A DNA stretch of 64,000 nucleotides, taken from positions 1 through 64,000 of the forward strand of contig QANZ01039296.1 of assembly GCA_003254925.1 (NCBI GenBank). The letters are read 5' to 3'. This DNA comes from Chamaecrista fasciculata. Taxonomy: Eukaryota > Streptophyta > Magnoliopsida > Fabales > Fabaceae. Positions 12,351-24,995 of this stretch are shown one piece after another (the stretch's first letter is position 1; each line of letters starts with the position of its first letter). The notes beneath the pieces were generated by a model. That model did not search any database. It had not been told where the DNA came from and saw nothing but the letters and a program-made list of their open reading frames with translations. The position numbers were made by a program, and so were the translations under genes.

Positions 12351-14729
12351 TGAATAATGTGGTAGAGAATTTTATAAAGCGAAATCCTTACTATAAAAAG
12401 ACATGAGCAAAATTCACATCAAAGTGGTCTAGATTTTTTATTCATATGTTTCTACCTTTGTGGATATACTTATAAATGGATGTTATACCAAATATGGGAA
12501 ATAGTATTGACGTCTATTTAACAGGTGATTTATAAGCATGCATGCATGTGCTTATAAATATATTCTTTTTTCTATGAAAATTAAAATTACATATATAATT
12601 CACAAAAAAATACAATTATATATATAAATATATGGATCTTCTACTTGTCAAGTTGTCATTAATATTACTATAACATTATTTAAAGTAATATATTATTTTA
12701 TTATTTTTAAATAACAAAAAAAACTTTAAAAGTAATAAAAAGCTGATTATTAATTTCGCACTAACTTCCCATGACTCTTTGTTTTATTAAGTTACACTAT
12801 TTTTATTTTTAAGTTATTTTATTATATATAAACCTTGGTCACTGATAAAATAAAGGTTATTGTTCTTATTCAAAAGGGTAAATTACACAGAAGGTCTTTG
12901 TGATTTGGAGTTTTTAAAATTGGGTTCCTGTGGTTTGAAAAATCTCAACGACTCACCCAACCAGCCAAAAATCATTTTTCAAACATCATAAAATCTCATT
13001 TTCATCATAGTACAAATCAAATCACCATTTCGTAGAACATCAAGGCTCATATGCATCTTTTAATATATATATATATTCTTAAAACCTTTAACCTCGTCAA
13101 AAATCAATATGCATCAAATATGTCACATAAGAATGTTAAAGCAAGTTCTAGAATAGAGAGGATACTCACCAGAAGGTCATGCACAATGACCTAAAATCCA
13201 TTATTCAAAATACTACCTCCAAACTTGAGTTAAATGCATAACACCTAAGTAGATAGAAAAGTCCATACATTATATTAGGAGGTTTCTAACACAGACTCAC
13301 CAAAAGACATATTTCACGTAACTATTTTATATTATAAGTCATTCTCAAGTTCCTACTTATCTCCATATCAACCACTTTGACACTACATCAAATATAAGAC
13401 ACTAATCTAACTTCATGAGAGCTTGGGTTAATATTTGGGAGCCTTAACAACCCTTTATCAATTGTCAAGTTTTTCAAAAGGTTCATTGCTAAGATATCAA
13501 CTAGCAAGAATGAAAATTCACACATCCAACACCAACCATGGTATAAAAATCCACCCTTAACATTTTGAATATAAGATTGTAGTTCTCAGATTCTCCATAA
13601 TTTCATAGAAACCCACTTAGTTTAAGAAAACCATCAAAATCATCTATAGGGACCAATTTGCAACTTTACAGTTTTTATTCCAAAACATCAAATTTCAAAA
13701 TATGCTCTCTAAATTCAAATGAATGAAATAGAAATTTATTATTAGCATCAAAGAAACTCATTTGAACCATCGATTTCAAGAAAACAAGGAAATTTGGTTA
13801 AAACCCCATTAAAGTTTTGCTCAAAAATCTTATCAGGTCCATAAAAATTCATGAAAGTGGAACAAAGCTTTCAATCCAATGATAAAAACTTATCAATATC
13901 ATCAAAACAGTTTATGTGAGACCATTAATTTCAAGAAACAACAAGGATTTGGCAAAAAAACCCAATTTAAAGTATACCCTAGATTTTCTTCCTATCGGGT
14001 CCAGAATTGATGGAAATGGAAGTAAATGTTAAACCAGAGATTAGGAAAGTTTAGAGCATCAGAAATTATCAAGAAAACACAACAAAATCGAAAGCCACAC
14101 CAACAAGTTCCAGAGCTTTCAAAGAAAGAAGCAAAATTGGAAGAATGGAAGAGAAATGTACTAATTGAGAGAAAGCAAAGGCAGAGGACGACGGTGGTTC
14201 ACGTCTACGGTGGCTGGCCGTCGTCTGACTGCCGGAAAGTGGCCAACGACGGTGGTGATGGTGGTCTGCCGACGCTAGAGAGAAGAGATGGAAGTGAGAC
14301 GCTACTAGGAGAACAAATGAGAGAGAGGGAGTCGATTTGGATTTTTAATAGGTTGGAGGGACTTGTGTGAAGCTAAAATTACTATTTCACCCTAGAAAAA
14401 ATGAAATTATTTTAAAACAGTCCTAAAAACATGATATTTTAAAAATAGAATTTGTTTTACAAAATTTATATTGTTGGTTTACTTTCGAAGAGTCGATTCC
14501 AAATATGAAACTTTTTTTTTGAAAATTTAATCCCTAACGCCTTTCAATTCTTACTCGAAGACGTTCCATTACAATATCAAAATAAGAGATCAGATAAATT
14601 TTAAAAATATGTTTGCTCCTAAAATTTAACCACAAGCTCATAATGACTTATAGCTTCATTATATCATCCTATTTTAGATAAACTACTCCGTTTAATACTT
14701 CCTATAATTTATAGGGGTATTATAATATT
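12351..14729. other. Gene-free stretch, possible decayed LTR or other TE
   Basis: AT-rich sequence with no credible gene. From about 12877 to 14380 the text looks like degenerate retrotransposon LTR/leader sequence: many short phrases about 'aaatttggttaaaacccc', then a local GC-rich stretch at 14180-14300. I could not find paired ends or a second copy. The open frame at 14026-14370 is low complexity and unsupported. Confidence 0.35.
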
Positions 14730-14932
14730 GGATCAATTCTACATCTAACCCAAAGATATAGAACAAATTATGTAACTTGACTAAAATATATAAGACCAAT
14801 TTAACAATTTAGCTCAAAGATATAGTACCAAAAGTGCAATATGAGACCAAATATGCAACTAAAGCCAAAGATATGAGACAAAAAATACAACAAAAAAAAT
14901 TATAGAACCAAAAATATATTTTGACCAAACTA
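14730..14932. repeat. Fragment of the 'agtctcatatcttt' inverted-repeat family
   Basis: It contains repeated complements of that family ('ccaaagatatgagac', 'aagaccaatttaac', 'gaccaaatatgcaac'). It resembles the right half of the elements at 4095-4465 and 24996-25439. Only one arm is visible. Confidence 0.5.
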
Positions 14933-15379
14933 GAATAAGCTTACAAAAAAATGCATCACCGATAATTTACTGAACAGTACATTATCATTATTCCATGTTC
15001 AAATTCTTCCAGTGGTTATGAATTAAGGAAAAAAGAAAGAAAGAAAAAACTACAATATAATATCAATGGATGGATGATAGTAGCATTCAACTGTATGCAA
15101 AGAATCAGACACAAGAAGAATTCCAAGCGAAAATGACATTGGCTTGTTGGGTTTTCTCTCAGCATAACAATATGGTCTTCACAGACTTTCCTATTCTTAT
15201 CCTCTTTCTATTTATTTACTCATTTAAATATTTTTTATTAGAAACAATTTTATTTGAAATTAAACACTAAGCGACATTAAATGTAAATATATTGAGAATT
15301 TAAGCTTCGGTTCATTAAAGATCATCATAAGATATAAGCACATTATTATGATCCTCGGAATTTTTTTTTTTTTTGGAAA

Positions 15380-15776
15380 NNNNNNNNNNNNNNNNNNNNN
15401 NNNNNNNNNNNNNNNNNNNNNNNNNNNNNNNNNNNNNNNNNNNNNNNNNNNNNNNNNNNNNNNNNNNNNNNNNNNNNNNNNNNNNNNNNNNNNNNNNNNN
15501 NNNNNNNNNNNNNNNNNNNNNNNNNNNNNNNNNNNNNNNNNNNNNNNNNNNNNNNNNNNNNNNNNNNNNNNNNNNNNNNNNNNNNNNNNNNNNNNNNNNN
15601 NNNNNNNNNNNNNNNNNNNNNNNNNNNNNNNNNNNNNNNNNNNNNNNNNNNNNNNNNNNNNNNNNNNNNNNNNNNNNNNNNNNNNNNNNNNNNNNNNNNN
15701 NNNNNNNNNNNNNNNNNNNNNNNNNNNNNNNNNNNNNNNNNNNNNNNNNNNNNNNNNNNNNNNNNNNNNNNNNNNN
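15380..15776. other. Assembly gap (397 Ns)
   Basis: A run of N. It lies between a T-run at 15360-15375 and a TTA microsatellite, both of which plausibly caused the assembly break. The left boundary of duplication copy B is inside or next to this gap. Confidence 1.
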
Positions 15777-15865
<89 letters not shown>

Positions 15866-15867
15866 TT
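15777..15867. repeat. (TTA)n microsatellite, copy B
   Basis: About 30 TTA units are visible and the array continues into the gap, so the true length is unknown. The orthologous array in copy A has about 15 units. Frames read through it encode runs of one residue and are artefacts. Confidence 0.95.
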
Positions 15868-17859
15868 GTGTAAGAGAGAGAGGGTTGAGGTTGAGTTTGA
15901 AAGGAAAACACATGCACCACATGATTGTTGTCATGACAAAACTGATTGGCTGAAAGGTCCTAAGCACGTGAACCATTTATAAATTCAATAATCAATAAAT
16001 ATTCAAGAATACAACATCACGCCTACACTCCATATGATTGGACCACCCAACTCGGTGCCTTCTTTCTTTTTCACGTTTTTCAATTTCTATGCAATTCATG
16101 CATTTTATTTTTTTTCTTTATTTAAAAATTACTGAATAATCAATCACACACTATAAAAAAAATTACAGACTTATTATATATATATATATATATTTAGTCC
16201 CAAAATTTTATATTATTTTTAATTTTGTTTTCAACAGTTTTTATTTAAATTTTGTCTCCCTATTTCATATTTCAATCAATTTTTTTTTACTAACTTCTTA
16301 TAATAAATTGATAACAAACTTCACCTTATTTTTTAATCTAATTTAACATTTAAGCTTTTTTCTCTATCAGTTTTACATTACATGTCATTAGTTATGTAGA
16401 ATTTATCGTTAATATTTGACTAAAGTAAGAGTAAAAGATAAAATTGACCAAAATGTAAAATATTATGGACAATATTGACAATAAAAAAAATGCAAAGATT
16501 AAATTGAAAATTGATGTAAAGTTTGAGAATTAAAATGGTACTTTTTCCTAAAAATTTATTATTTATTTGTAGATTATATATTAAATATTTGTTTTAAAAT
16601 AAAAACTTTAAAATCAAGAATATAATGATAAAAAAATTAAAATATTTTTGTATAAAAAAATTATTAGTGAATGATGTAAATCATATGATAATCAGGATAT
16701 GTTTTTTGTTTGAGTAAAGGTAAGTAGATATGTAATTTATTGTTATTTAGGGCGACTTTTTGCTTTTGTTATTAGTGCTTTTAATAAGGGATAAGCTTCT
16801 TTCTTTTGTTGTGCATAAGATGGAGATACCTCAAATCCATTATGGAAAGCATGAAATAATCAAAGGAATGGCCTAGAATGAGAGAAAGAGATCAGTATCT
16901 ATGCTTTTCATGTGCATCATTTGATTAATTGCTTAACATCATGGCAACAAGGTTAATAATCAAGCTAACGCAAGTAGAATGAATGAATGAATGAGTGATT
17001 TTAATTAAAAATAGATATTACAATCTCTATAATTGAAATCGATCTCGAATTTGATTCTTTGTTTAGAGAGCTTTATCTTAAAAAAAAAAAAAGACCTTAT
17101 GGTCATACCAAATATATATATACTCTTAAGTCTTAACAAGAAAAGAGAAACATAATATCCATTTGCATGCATTCCACATTCATTCAAATAGATATGCTGT
17201 TTGAGATCATTTAATTTGTTGATTTCTAAAATAGGTGTATCAATGTGCATGAGATAATTGGTGCATGATGCAGTGCATCTAAGAAATATTTCCAATCCAT
17301 TGCCAAATTTCAATAATGGTCTAACCAAAAAAGTGAAAAAGCATACAAAGGAAAAAAGAAAAGAATTAATAGCATCTTCTATTGAAGGAAACCCATATTT
17401 TTAAGTAGATGATAGCCATTATTACAATAACACAAGTACTTATAGGAATTAAAAGACACCTAGACGATTCACCAAACCAAAAAGTTGAGAATGAAAAAAA
17501 TCCAGTGTTGAGAATCAAATAATTAAACTAACTTGAGAGTGAAAGTATAACCAACCAATCTAAGAAAAGAACACAAATGTGAAATTTCCACCATTAATTA
17601 TTCACTATTCTATAAAGCACCCATTTTTCTGTTTCCATCAACAAGTTACTGCAATTCATTTTTTAAGTTAGAGTGAGAGAGTATCACGCAATCCACAACC
17701 AGAGACTATTTTTGCAGAAGTTCAAAGACTATTAAAATGAGTTTCAACTCTACAAATGAAGTTTTTTCTATATATACAATCCGGTTCGAATCAAGACATC
17801 ATACTTTAAAATATCTAACTATCTACCAGATGTTCTAATCTTTGTTAGTAATTTATTTC

Positions 17860-18030
17860 GTTTTGAATTTGGATCTCCTATAATACACTACAGATGAAGT
17901 GCTGAGAGATAAAGGAACAATTAGAGAGAGAAAGTAGGTGTCATTGACATTTTCTCTTTCTAACTGTTCATTTCTCCCTCAACACTACACATGTAGTCCA
18001 CTACAGGGGATCTATCTCCATTTGATTTCC
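17860..18030. mobile_element. MITE, copy-B-specific insertion
   Basis: Same family as 6485-6660: terminal inverted repeats with the pattern CACTACAGATGAAGTGCTGAGAGA against the complement of its right end, and GA/CT-rich arms. Copy A is uninterrupted at the equivalent point (about 6828). The two insertions are therefore independent. Ends are approximate. Confidence 0.65.
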
Positions 18031-18158
18031 TCCCTATATTTGATAAATAATAAGAAGGGCTGGTCCACATGATGATCTCAGAGACGATGAAAATCACAAT
18101 TTAACGTCTTCCATGAGGAGGTAACATGAGAAGAATAACCAAAGAAGACGAAGGAAAC

Positions 18159-20080
18159 TTTTTTTTTTTTATATACAGATGAAACAAAACAACGAGACAA
18201 CGAAAAAACGATAACAGAAGCACCAACAGGAAGACTCTATCCCTACGAGGTAGAGCCTAGCTGAAGGCTCGACTCAGCTTGAGCTCGTAGAGATAAAGTC
18301 CTCTTCTTCTACATAGAACAAGCAACCAACCTGGATATAAAAGTGATAACACCGAAGAACAAAGAAGACTGGAATAACATTATGGATGATGCGCCAGAGA
18401 AGAAGTAACAACAAGGGTTTTATTTTGACCCTCCAGAAATCCTTCCAGGGAAAGGAAGAAACAAACAAATGGTTACCCTTATCTGACAACATATCCTTTT
18501 GGAGCAGACAGAATCAATATGCTGAACAATAGGTGCCAGAGGCAACAACAGACCAAACGGGAGCATCAGGGCGATGCAGGGATGACGGAAGACCAAAACA
18601 AATCCGCTCAATATCTTCAACCAAATAGATATCATTAATACGGGACCAGTCCCAGATCCCGGTAACCTAGTCAATGATAACAGCAACCCGGAACCAACAG
18701 GCAGCACCATCCCACGGGGCCGTCCAAGCAGGGCTCGTGATATCAACCCGGAGCCCATTCCCAATCTTCCAGCGCAGATGATCCCAAGTAAGATGCGAAG
18801 ATTGAGCAATCCCTTTCCAGACCATGGAATCCTGAGAAGTGGTTCAGAAATGCAGATCAGTTCCAGGGAGAAGATACTTATGCTGAATCCATTGAGACGA
18901 CAAAGCATAAGGTTGGGGCAGGAAACAACAAGAATGTTTTGCAAGAAGCGCCTGGTTAACATAAGCCGATCGCCGGCAAATAAGGCCACCTAAATCCTTT
19001 GGACAGAACAGCCATTCAGCCTGCGTAAGATGCATCTGAGGCACATCCTTGTTAAATCCCCAAAAGAAATTCACAAATTGGCTATCAATTTTATCTGTAA
19101 TATATTTTGAAGCCCGAAAGGTCGAAAGAGGATACACCATATCGACCACCAGCACAGATTTAATGAGCACCAAATGACTAGCTTAAGACTGAAGACGAGC
19201 CTTCTAACCCGCAAGACGATTCTCAATCTTTGCAACAGGTACCGCAAAGTTTTGTCTCTGTTCTTTATGATCATCAACAAAAACTCCCAAATATTTTCCT
19301 AACCTAATAGAGGGCCTAGATCCAAGGAGACTGTTGCACTCTTCCTTTAATGCACAAGGAGTATTAGGACTAAAGATAACACTAGATTTAGAAGGATTTA
19401 GAGCCAGCCCCGAGACCTTGAAGAAATCATCTAACGTATCCTTGATAGTCTCATAAGAATCATGAGAAACCTTAAAAAATAGAACAATATCATCAGCATA
19501 CATAAGGTGAGTAACACGAGGCCCCCGTTGAGCAAACTGGACACCTTCTAGTTCAACGTTGAACTCTGCCAGATGAAGTGTCGTAGAGAGAGTATTCATC
19601 GCAATGATTAAGATGTAAGGGGACAGAGGATCCCCCTGTCGCAGACAATGGAAGAAAGGAATCAACTTTGTGTCCATTCAGGAGCAAAGAATAGGAAATA
19701 GAGGAGATACAGTCCATAATAATATTAATAAACAACTGCGGGCAGTTCATCCTCTCCAAAACGATTTTAATAAAAGGCCAAGCCAATCGTTCATAAGCTT
19801 TGGCCAGATCCAACTTGGCTGATCCCCTAAAGGACTTGGCGGATCTTGACTTGTGAATATAGGTCATCAGAAGATTGCCAAAGATTGCCAAACTATACTT
19901 CCTCCATGATGGGAGGGATAACACAAAGATTGCCAAACTCAACTGGTAAAGAAGGAAGGTGCAACTGGTCAAGCCAATTAGCAATGTCATCAGAAGATGT
20001 GTTCAGGCTATCATTGGGGAACGTATAAATTCTCTAAAAATAATCCAGAGCCTGCTGCTCGATATCTTCATAATTGATGG
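18159..20080 (-). mobile_element. 5'-truncated LINE with poly(A) tail
   Basis: A minus-strand non-LTR element of 1.9 kb. Its 3' end is a 12-base T-run on the plus strand at 18159-18170 (the poly(A) tail). It is flanked by AGGAAAC at 18152-18158 and 20081-20087, a 7-bp target duplication. Copy A has the uninterrupted site at about 9135-9150. The 5' part, including the endonuclease, is missing, as is usual for LINEs. Confidence 0.93.
18274..19990 (-). pseudogene. LINE ORF2 remnant: reverse transcriptase and zf-RVT
   Basis: Four overlapping frames make up one broken ORF2. 19553-19990 holds the early RT blocks (KLDLAKAYERLAW, then LLNGHKVDSF). 19204-19677 holds RQGDPLSPYIL, the catalytic LMYADDIVLFF and a LNPSKSSVIFSP block. 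18844-19173 holds the thumb region (FFWGF, KDLGGL). 18274-18492 holds a zinc-finger-like zf-RVT region (FPWKDFWRVKIKP, LLLWRIIHN). The YADD active site is preserved, but frameshifts and stops separate the blocks and no endonuclease remains, so it is dead. The clade is probably plant L1, from memory. Confidence 0.88.
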
Positions 20081-21907
20081 AGGAAACTAACTTAACATTA
20101 TGATATTCATGAGAAAATTTACTAATACTTTTACTCTTATGCAGAGAACTTAGAAGAATACAAGAACTTTAGCAACTAGAAAATAAAAAAGAAGGTAAAG
20201 CTATAACCATGGTAGAGCTGGTTAAACTAGAAAAAATAGTAGTAATAGTAACAATAATAATAATCATAATAATTATAATAATTATAATTCACCTTGTAGA
20301 AATTAATACTCCTTATGAACCTATGTATATACTATCAACTGACATAAATTTGCTACTCTACTTGGTTAATATAGGAGCTATTATTCTACTGCTACCGTCA
20401 TTGTTGTTCCTTTTTGGGATCCTCCACTGTATAACAAAAATTTCTGAGGAACCTTTTAGCTTGATTCTTCTTCTCTAAGTATCATGCCTATGGACTATGT
20501 TAAGTTGATGACAATGGCTGCTGCTATGAGTTGGATTCATGAGAAAATGCAGCAATCAATTTCTCCTTTGTTAATTGCTCGGATACTTGAGACTTGATCA
20601 CAAATGTATGAACACGGTATCATTTACGACGACGAGTTTCGAATCGACAACACTTATTTGGGCCTCTTTGAATGCATGGATTACTTTTGCAATAGGATGG
20701 GAATCAACAGAGCAGCTCGCACTTACAATGACCTCATCTTCGGTAGCTTCAATTTCCACATTCGGAGATTGATTTTGATTATGGTAGGACTCCACTGATC
20801 CATCCCTCGAAGTGCTTCCAAATCTCTCCCTCTCAGACTCTATGGTTTTGAGTTTTTCCTGAAGTTCATTGATATAAGAAATGGCATCTCCCAGCAAAGA
20901 AGCTTTGTCCATCTTGGAGATATTGGGAACAACAGATCACATGGCGTAAAACCATTGGTTTAGCTTCTCACGCCTTTACCTCTCCACTTCTACATGGTTT
21001 AGAGGCTCCTCCCTTCCTTTTGCTAGCTTTCTTCCCCGCTTCCTGGGCCTCCTTTCGTCATTCGTCGTACTCAGTTTCTCCTCCTTGCATAAAGCACCAA
21101 CATCAGAAAACTTCGATTCACCGTAGATTTGTCTCACAGCAGCAAGCCTTGGAAAAGGACCTGAGAAATCAATTTGCATTTGCACCTACCTCTGATCTGG
21201 TTGATAGTTGTTAAGCTGACAATCTTGCCTAACCCCGTTAACAAGGTCTGACACCGGTACCAGTAATTGCTTGCCAAGGACCTAGTAGCATAAATCCCAG
21301 GAGGGACAGGCTGCATCACACCTTGGTTAGATGTTCAACTAGAACCATAAAGAACACCATTCTGAGAATTGGGAAACCTAATGCCATTATTCCCATTGGG
21401 AAGACCTCCAACTGCACCTATCCATGGCCTCTCATCCATTTTCCTAACGACAAGTTTCTCTCTAAACTGGGTTCGACCCAAGTTCAACGAGCTCAAATCA
21501 TGCCCGAAAATCATTGGAACCACTTCCACTTTGCCAGGAAAAATGGGACTCTCATCTTTCTTCTCATTCACCACAAGCAACAGAGAAATTGGCTTAACCA
21601 TGGGGAATAATGCTATAGTATATTGGGTTGTCATCGAAAACCAGTTGATCGCCTGCAACAATTATGAGCTCTCTCTCACCCTCCTCACGAAACCCAATTC
21701 CACCACTCCCATATCAGTAGGGGTCAAAACAATGGTCTGAATACCAACCGATTTGGCCAGAAACGACCTCACGCAGTAATCAGAGTTAGATTTCATTGCA
21801 TCCGAGAGCCACAAATGCTTCCTAGATGCAAGACACTTACCTGGGCCTCCATGTCCACTAGGAAAAGAGAAGTACATGGAAGAAAGAAAGAACTTCTTAG
21901 TATTAGT

Positions 21908-23951
21908 TGTTGGAGATTGTGCCCTAGGGCCAATCATTTTATTTGATAAATATGTTGTGAACATATTATTAATTTATGGAAGATAAATTAATGTGTTGTC
22001 ATATTATTTGCATGTTTACTATGATAACGTCCATGATTAATTATGAGATAATTAATCTAAAATTGTCCCTGGTCGATTATTTTTGTGGGAGCAAAAATAA
22101 ACTAAGACCAGCATGACCTCGGTGCATGAGATGCACGCACTAGATGCTGGGACGAGAGTCATGGTGCAATTACGTAAGGTGGTTACGAATTGCTGGACTG
22201 ACCCGGAGAGTCCTGCATGGGTTTAGTCATCAGCTAGTCTCTCCTAGTACGCCTGTAGCGATGCCTTTGACCTGAGGTCAATGACTATTCCAGCGTTGCA
22301 GTTGTCAGTCTTTGGCTTAGTCTAACGCTGCCCGTAACAGGGCAGTTATACGGGCTAAGTACGGGGCTGGTTGATTGCTCTGCAGTGGAATGTGGATTGG
22401 CCAAAATGGGATTTTGTCCCTCATTAAGTTGAGAGATATCTAACTGGCGCCCTCGATGAGTCTGTCCAGGAAAATGCGTGGCCACGCTGGGATTTGGGAC
22501 TTACTCAAGGAATCGAGAAAGTTGAGGTTTGGATTATGGATGACATACCTGTGCCTAGTCCATGACCAAGATATCGTAGGACAATCGGATCACGTACACG
22601 GAGGTACTGAGGTTAAGTCGTTCTTCCGGTTACCGAACGATAACTCACGGATTTTGGGTAGTTGTGATGGCTTGCTAGAGTCCGCTCACAACTTGTAGGT
22701 CATGGGGATGCCCTACTGCCAACTTCACGTGGGGCCTGCTGGGTCACACACGAGCAGGAACTGATCACCATTCGAGTGGGACACGAATTAGGGTTAATTC
22801 GTGGGTCACGCGAGTGACACGATTTAAGACACAGAGGAAATGTCTGGGACATTAGGTCTGGTCTTAATTAATCTACAGATGACATATTTAGATTTGTGGG
22901 ACAAATTTAAATATTAATAATTGAATATAATTAATGAGATTAATTATAGGCAATTTAAATATTAGGAAAATAATTCTGGATAATGTTCCTAAGAGTTAGG
23001 AAATTATTGAATTATAAAATTCCTAATAAATAGGAGAGGGTGGCGCCTCTTGGGAATTATTTGGGTTAAATAAAAATGTTTTATTTAATTCAAATAATAT
23101 TTGAAATTCAAATGGAGATTTGAAATTCAAAAGATTTGGTGAGTATCTTTCAATATCTTTGGTGAATCAAAAATAAGGAAGTTTTTGATTAAATAAATTC
23201 CAAGGATAATTTAAGGAGGATGGCGCCATCTTGGTGGGTCCCATTGGGAGATTTGATCTCTCAATTTGATTCTCCAAGATTGCATTTTGAATTTAAATAT
23301 AATATTAAGGTAATATTATAATTATAAATTCAAGGCCTAAAATAATTATATTATCAGAATATCTTTATTTTAGGAATTATTAAATCACCAAAATTTCTCC
23401 CTATATAAAGGGGGCAAGTCGACTTGCCCTTCATGCATAGCATACAAACCCTAGTTTTATTTTTCCTCCTAAGAGTTAGAGAGAGAAAAATTCCTTTGCA
23501 CACACATTAGAGAAATTCGACTTTCTCTAAGAGTTAGAGAGAGAATTCGAATTTGCTCTAGAATTAGGGTTTTGAGAGAAGAATAGGCAAGAAGGAGTTC
23601 TTGTGGGGGGATTCTTCTAGCGCCACCTCCATTGCTGAATTATCAAGAAGGAGTTCTTGAAATTCAGAGATCTGTAGATTGGTCCTGGAAATTCTTTTGA
23701 GAAAAGAATTTGGAGGCTAGCACCTCGGTGATCAAAGAAACTATTCGTGTGGATTACTGGCAGAGGGAGAACTCTGGGAGTGGACTCCGTGGAACTCGCC
23801 CCGTACAACCATCGATTTGAAACTCTGAGGTATAACACTAACCAAAAGTTTTAAATTCTGCTAGCGGATCCGTTCGGGAATCATAGGACCTAGGCGTTTT
23901 TTTAATTTTAATTTTTGCTTCCGCAACCTTAGGCACCTAGGATTACCAACA
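21908..23951 (+). mobile_element. Solo LTR of the long Copia LTR family (copy 2)
   Basis: It starts TGTTGGAGATTGTGCCC and ends GATTACCAACA, with terminal repeats TGTTGG and CCAACA. It is flanked by TTAGT at 21903-21907 and 23952-23956. The intact gene has the uninterrupted TCAGT site at 10967-10971. Orientation is opposite to the pseudogene. Confidence 0.95.
23403..23410 (+). promoter_or_regulatory. LTR TATA box (copy 2)
   Basis: TATATAAA, followed by a G-rich stretch and the 'aagtcgactt' leader motif. The equivalent position carries TATAAATA in other copies (35826-35833 and 56232-56239), which supports it as the element's promoter. Confidence 0.6.
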
Positions 23952-24374
23952 TTAGTAACATGGTCTAATCCATATGCATAATTGTCTTCATCTGAACCCC
24001 CAAATGTCATATGAAGCTTCTATAATACTCTCTTCCTCATCTTTTGTTGCATTTCGCCTTCCATATTTCAGAGGCTAAGGATTCCTCTAAATCCTCCTTC
24101 TTTTCCTTCCTTGGGTTCTCTGCAACACCCATCTCCCCAACCTAAGAACCAATCTCTCGATTTTGACTGTGAAATTTTCCAGAAGATTGCTTAGTTCCAG
24201 CTGAAATTCGACACGTCGTTTGAACGGTCCATGAGATCTGATAGCTTGTTCTGGAGATTCTCGTCGCTTCCGATGGCCATTAGGAGATTCTCATTTGACA
24301 CAGAATTGTTGAACAAGTAATCGAAGGCTCGAGCTCCTAAAACTGTAGCGACCATGGCTCGTTCCTCGTCGTTG

Positions 24375-24995
24375 AAACAACGTTGACAACGACACAATGG
24401 TTTTACTATGCGTATATGAGACATTAAGGGAGTGATACCAATTACCCACACACACAAACGAGAGGAAAGCTTCGTCTTCTTCCTACTTCTCTGTATAATG
24501 ATGATGATGAAGAAGAAGAAGAAGAAGAAGAAGAAGAAGAAGAAGAAGAAGAAGAAGAAGAAGAAGAAGAAGAAGAAGAAGAAGAAGAAGAAAAGGAAGA
24601 AAGAAAACGAAATGAAAGAGAAGAATGAAGAAATGAGGTTTGGGGTATGAGAGAAGAAGAAGAAAGGAAACAAAAGAAAATGCAATAGAAATGAAAAGAA
24701 AGAGAGACTAACACTAACAAGTCACACCGTGCCTGCAATGCTGCTTCTCCTTCCTCTTACGCTCTCTCTCTCTCTCATCTAACTTCTTACTGTAAAATGC
24801 TTAACCATGGTGAAGTAAAAAGAGAGTTAAGAATTAACTAGGGTTAGTTATTTAGATGATGAGATGTGTAGTCGGCAATATTGTTGATTTCAGTTTTGTT
24901 TTGCTCTTACTAATGCTATTTTTCTATTTATCAGCTCTTTCTATTTTATAACTTGTAACCATTAATTATTAACAAGCACAGTTCACAATACAAAC
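24375..24995. other. Diverged former upstream region of pseudogene B
   Basis: About 24380-24445 still matches the leader of the intact gene ('acacaatggt', 'tatatgagac', 'gggagtgataccaatta'). After that homology stops. A GAA microsatellite and CT-rich sequence follow. No gene is visible. Confidence 0.6.
24509..24592. repeat. (GAA)n microsatellite
   Basis: About 28 GAA units, followed by imperfect GA-rich sequence to about 24680. It yields poly-K, poly-S or poly-F frames on either strand, none of which is a gene. Confidence 0.97.

Larger units (their letters stand above)
20500..24374 (-). pseudogene. bHLH13-like pseudogene, interrupted by a solo LTR
   Basis: Broken paralogue of the 9562-11421 gene in copy B. 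Homology runs 24374 down to 23957, then a 2.0-kb solo LTR, then 21902 down to 20500. The first 13 codons including the ATG are deleted. Nonsense codons relative to the intact copy are Q129 to TAG (24020-24022), Q458 to TAA (20976-20978) and R471 to TGA (20937-20939). The last two are in the bHLH. R466 is also changed to W, and a one-base deletion near 20605 shifts the C-terminus. The LTR interrupts the codon for T151 in the MYC_N domain. Transcription may persist, but no functional protein is possible. Confidence 0.95.
15872..24440. repeat. Segmental duplication, copy B
   Basis: Second copy of the 4715-11800 segment, same orientation, about 11 kb away. 15872-18158 is diverged non-coding sequence matching 4730-7013 and 9118-9140, and no gene is visible there. 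It has gained a MITE (17860-18030), a LINE (18159-20080) and a solo LTR (21908-23951). It lacks the solo LTR of copy A. Confidence 0.9.

Noticed and set aside
14026..14370. 114-aa frame in the 12-15 kb stretch
   Set aside because: Low-complexity K/R/E-rich composition, no domain, and no second copy or conservation to support it.
15260..15976. Long frames reading across the N gap
   Set aside because: They exist only because Ns and TTA repeats contain no stops.
20209..20478. 89-aa hydrophobic frame on the plus strand
   Set aside because: It lies in the 3' flank of pseudogene B, contains a poly-isoleucine run from AT repeats, and has an early stop in the equivalent copy A sequence.
24191..24738. 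Frames with poly-F, poly-S or poly-K
   Set aside because: They are products of the GAA microsatellite next to the pseudogene's 5' end.
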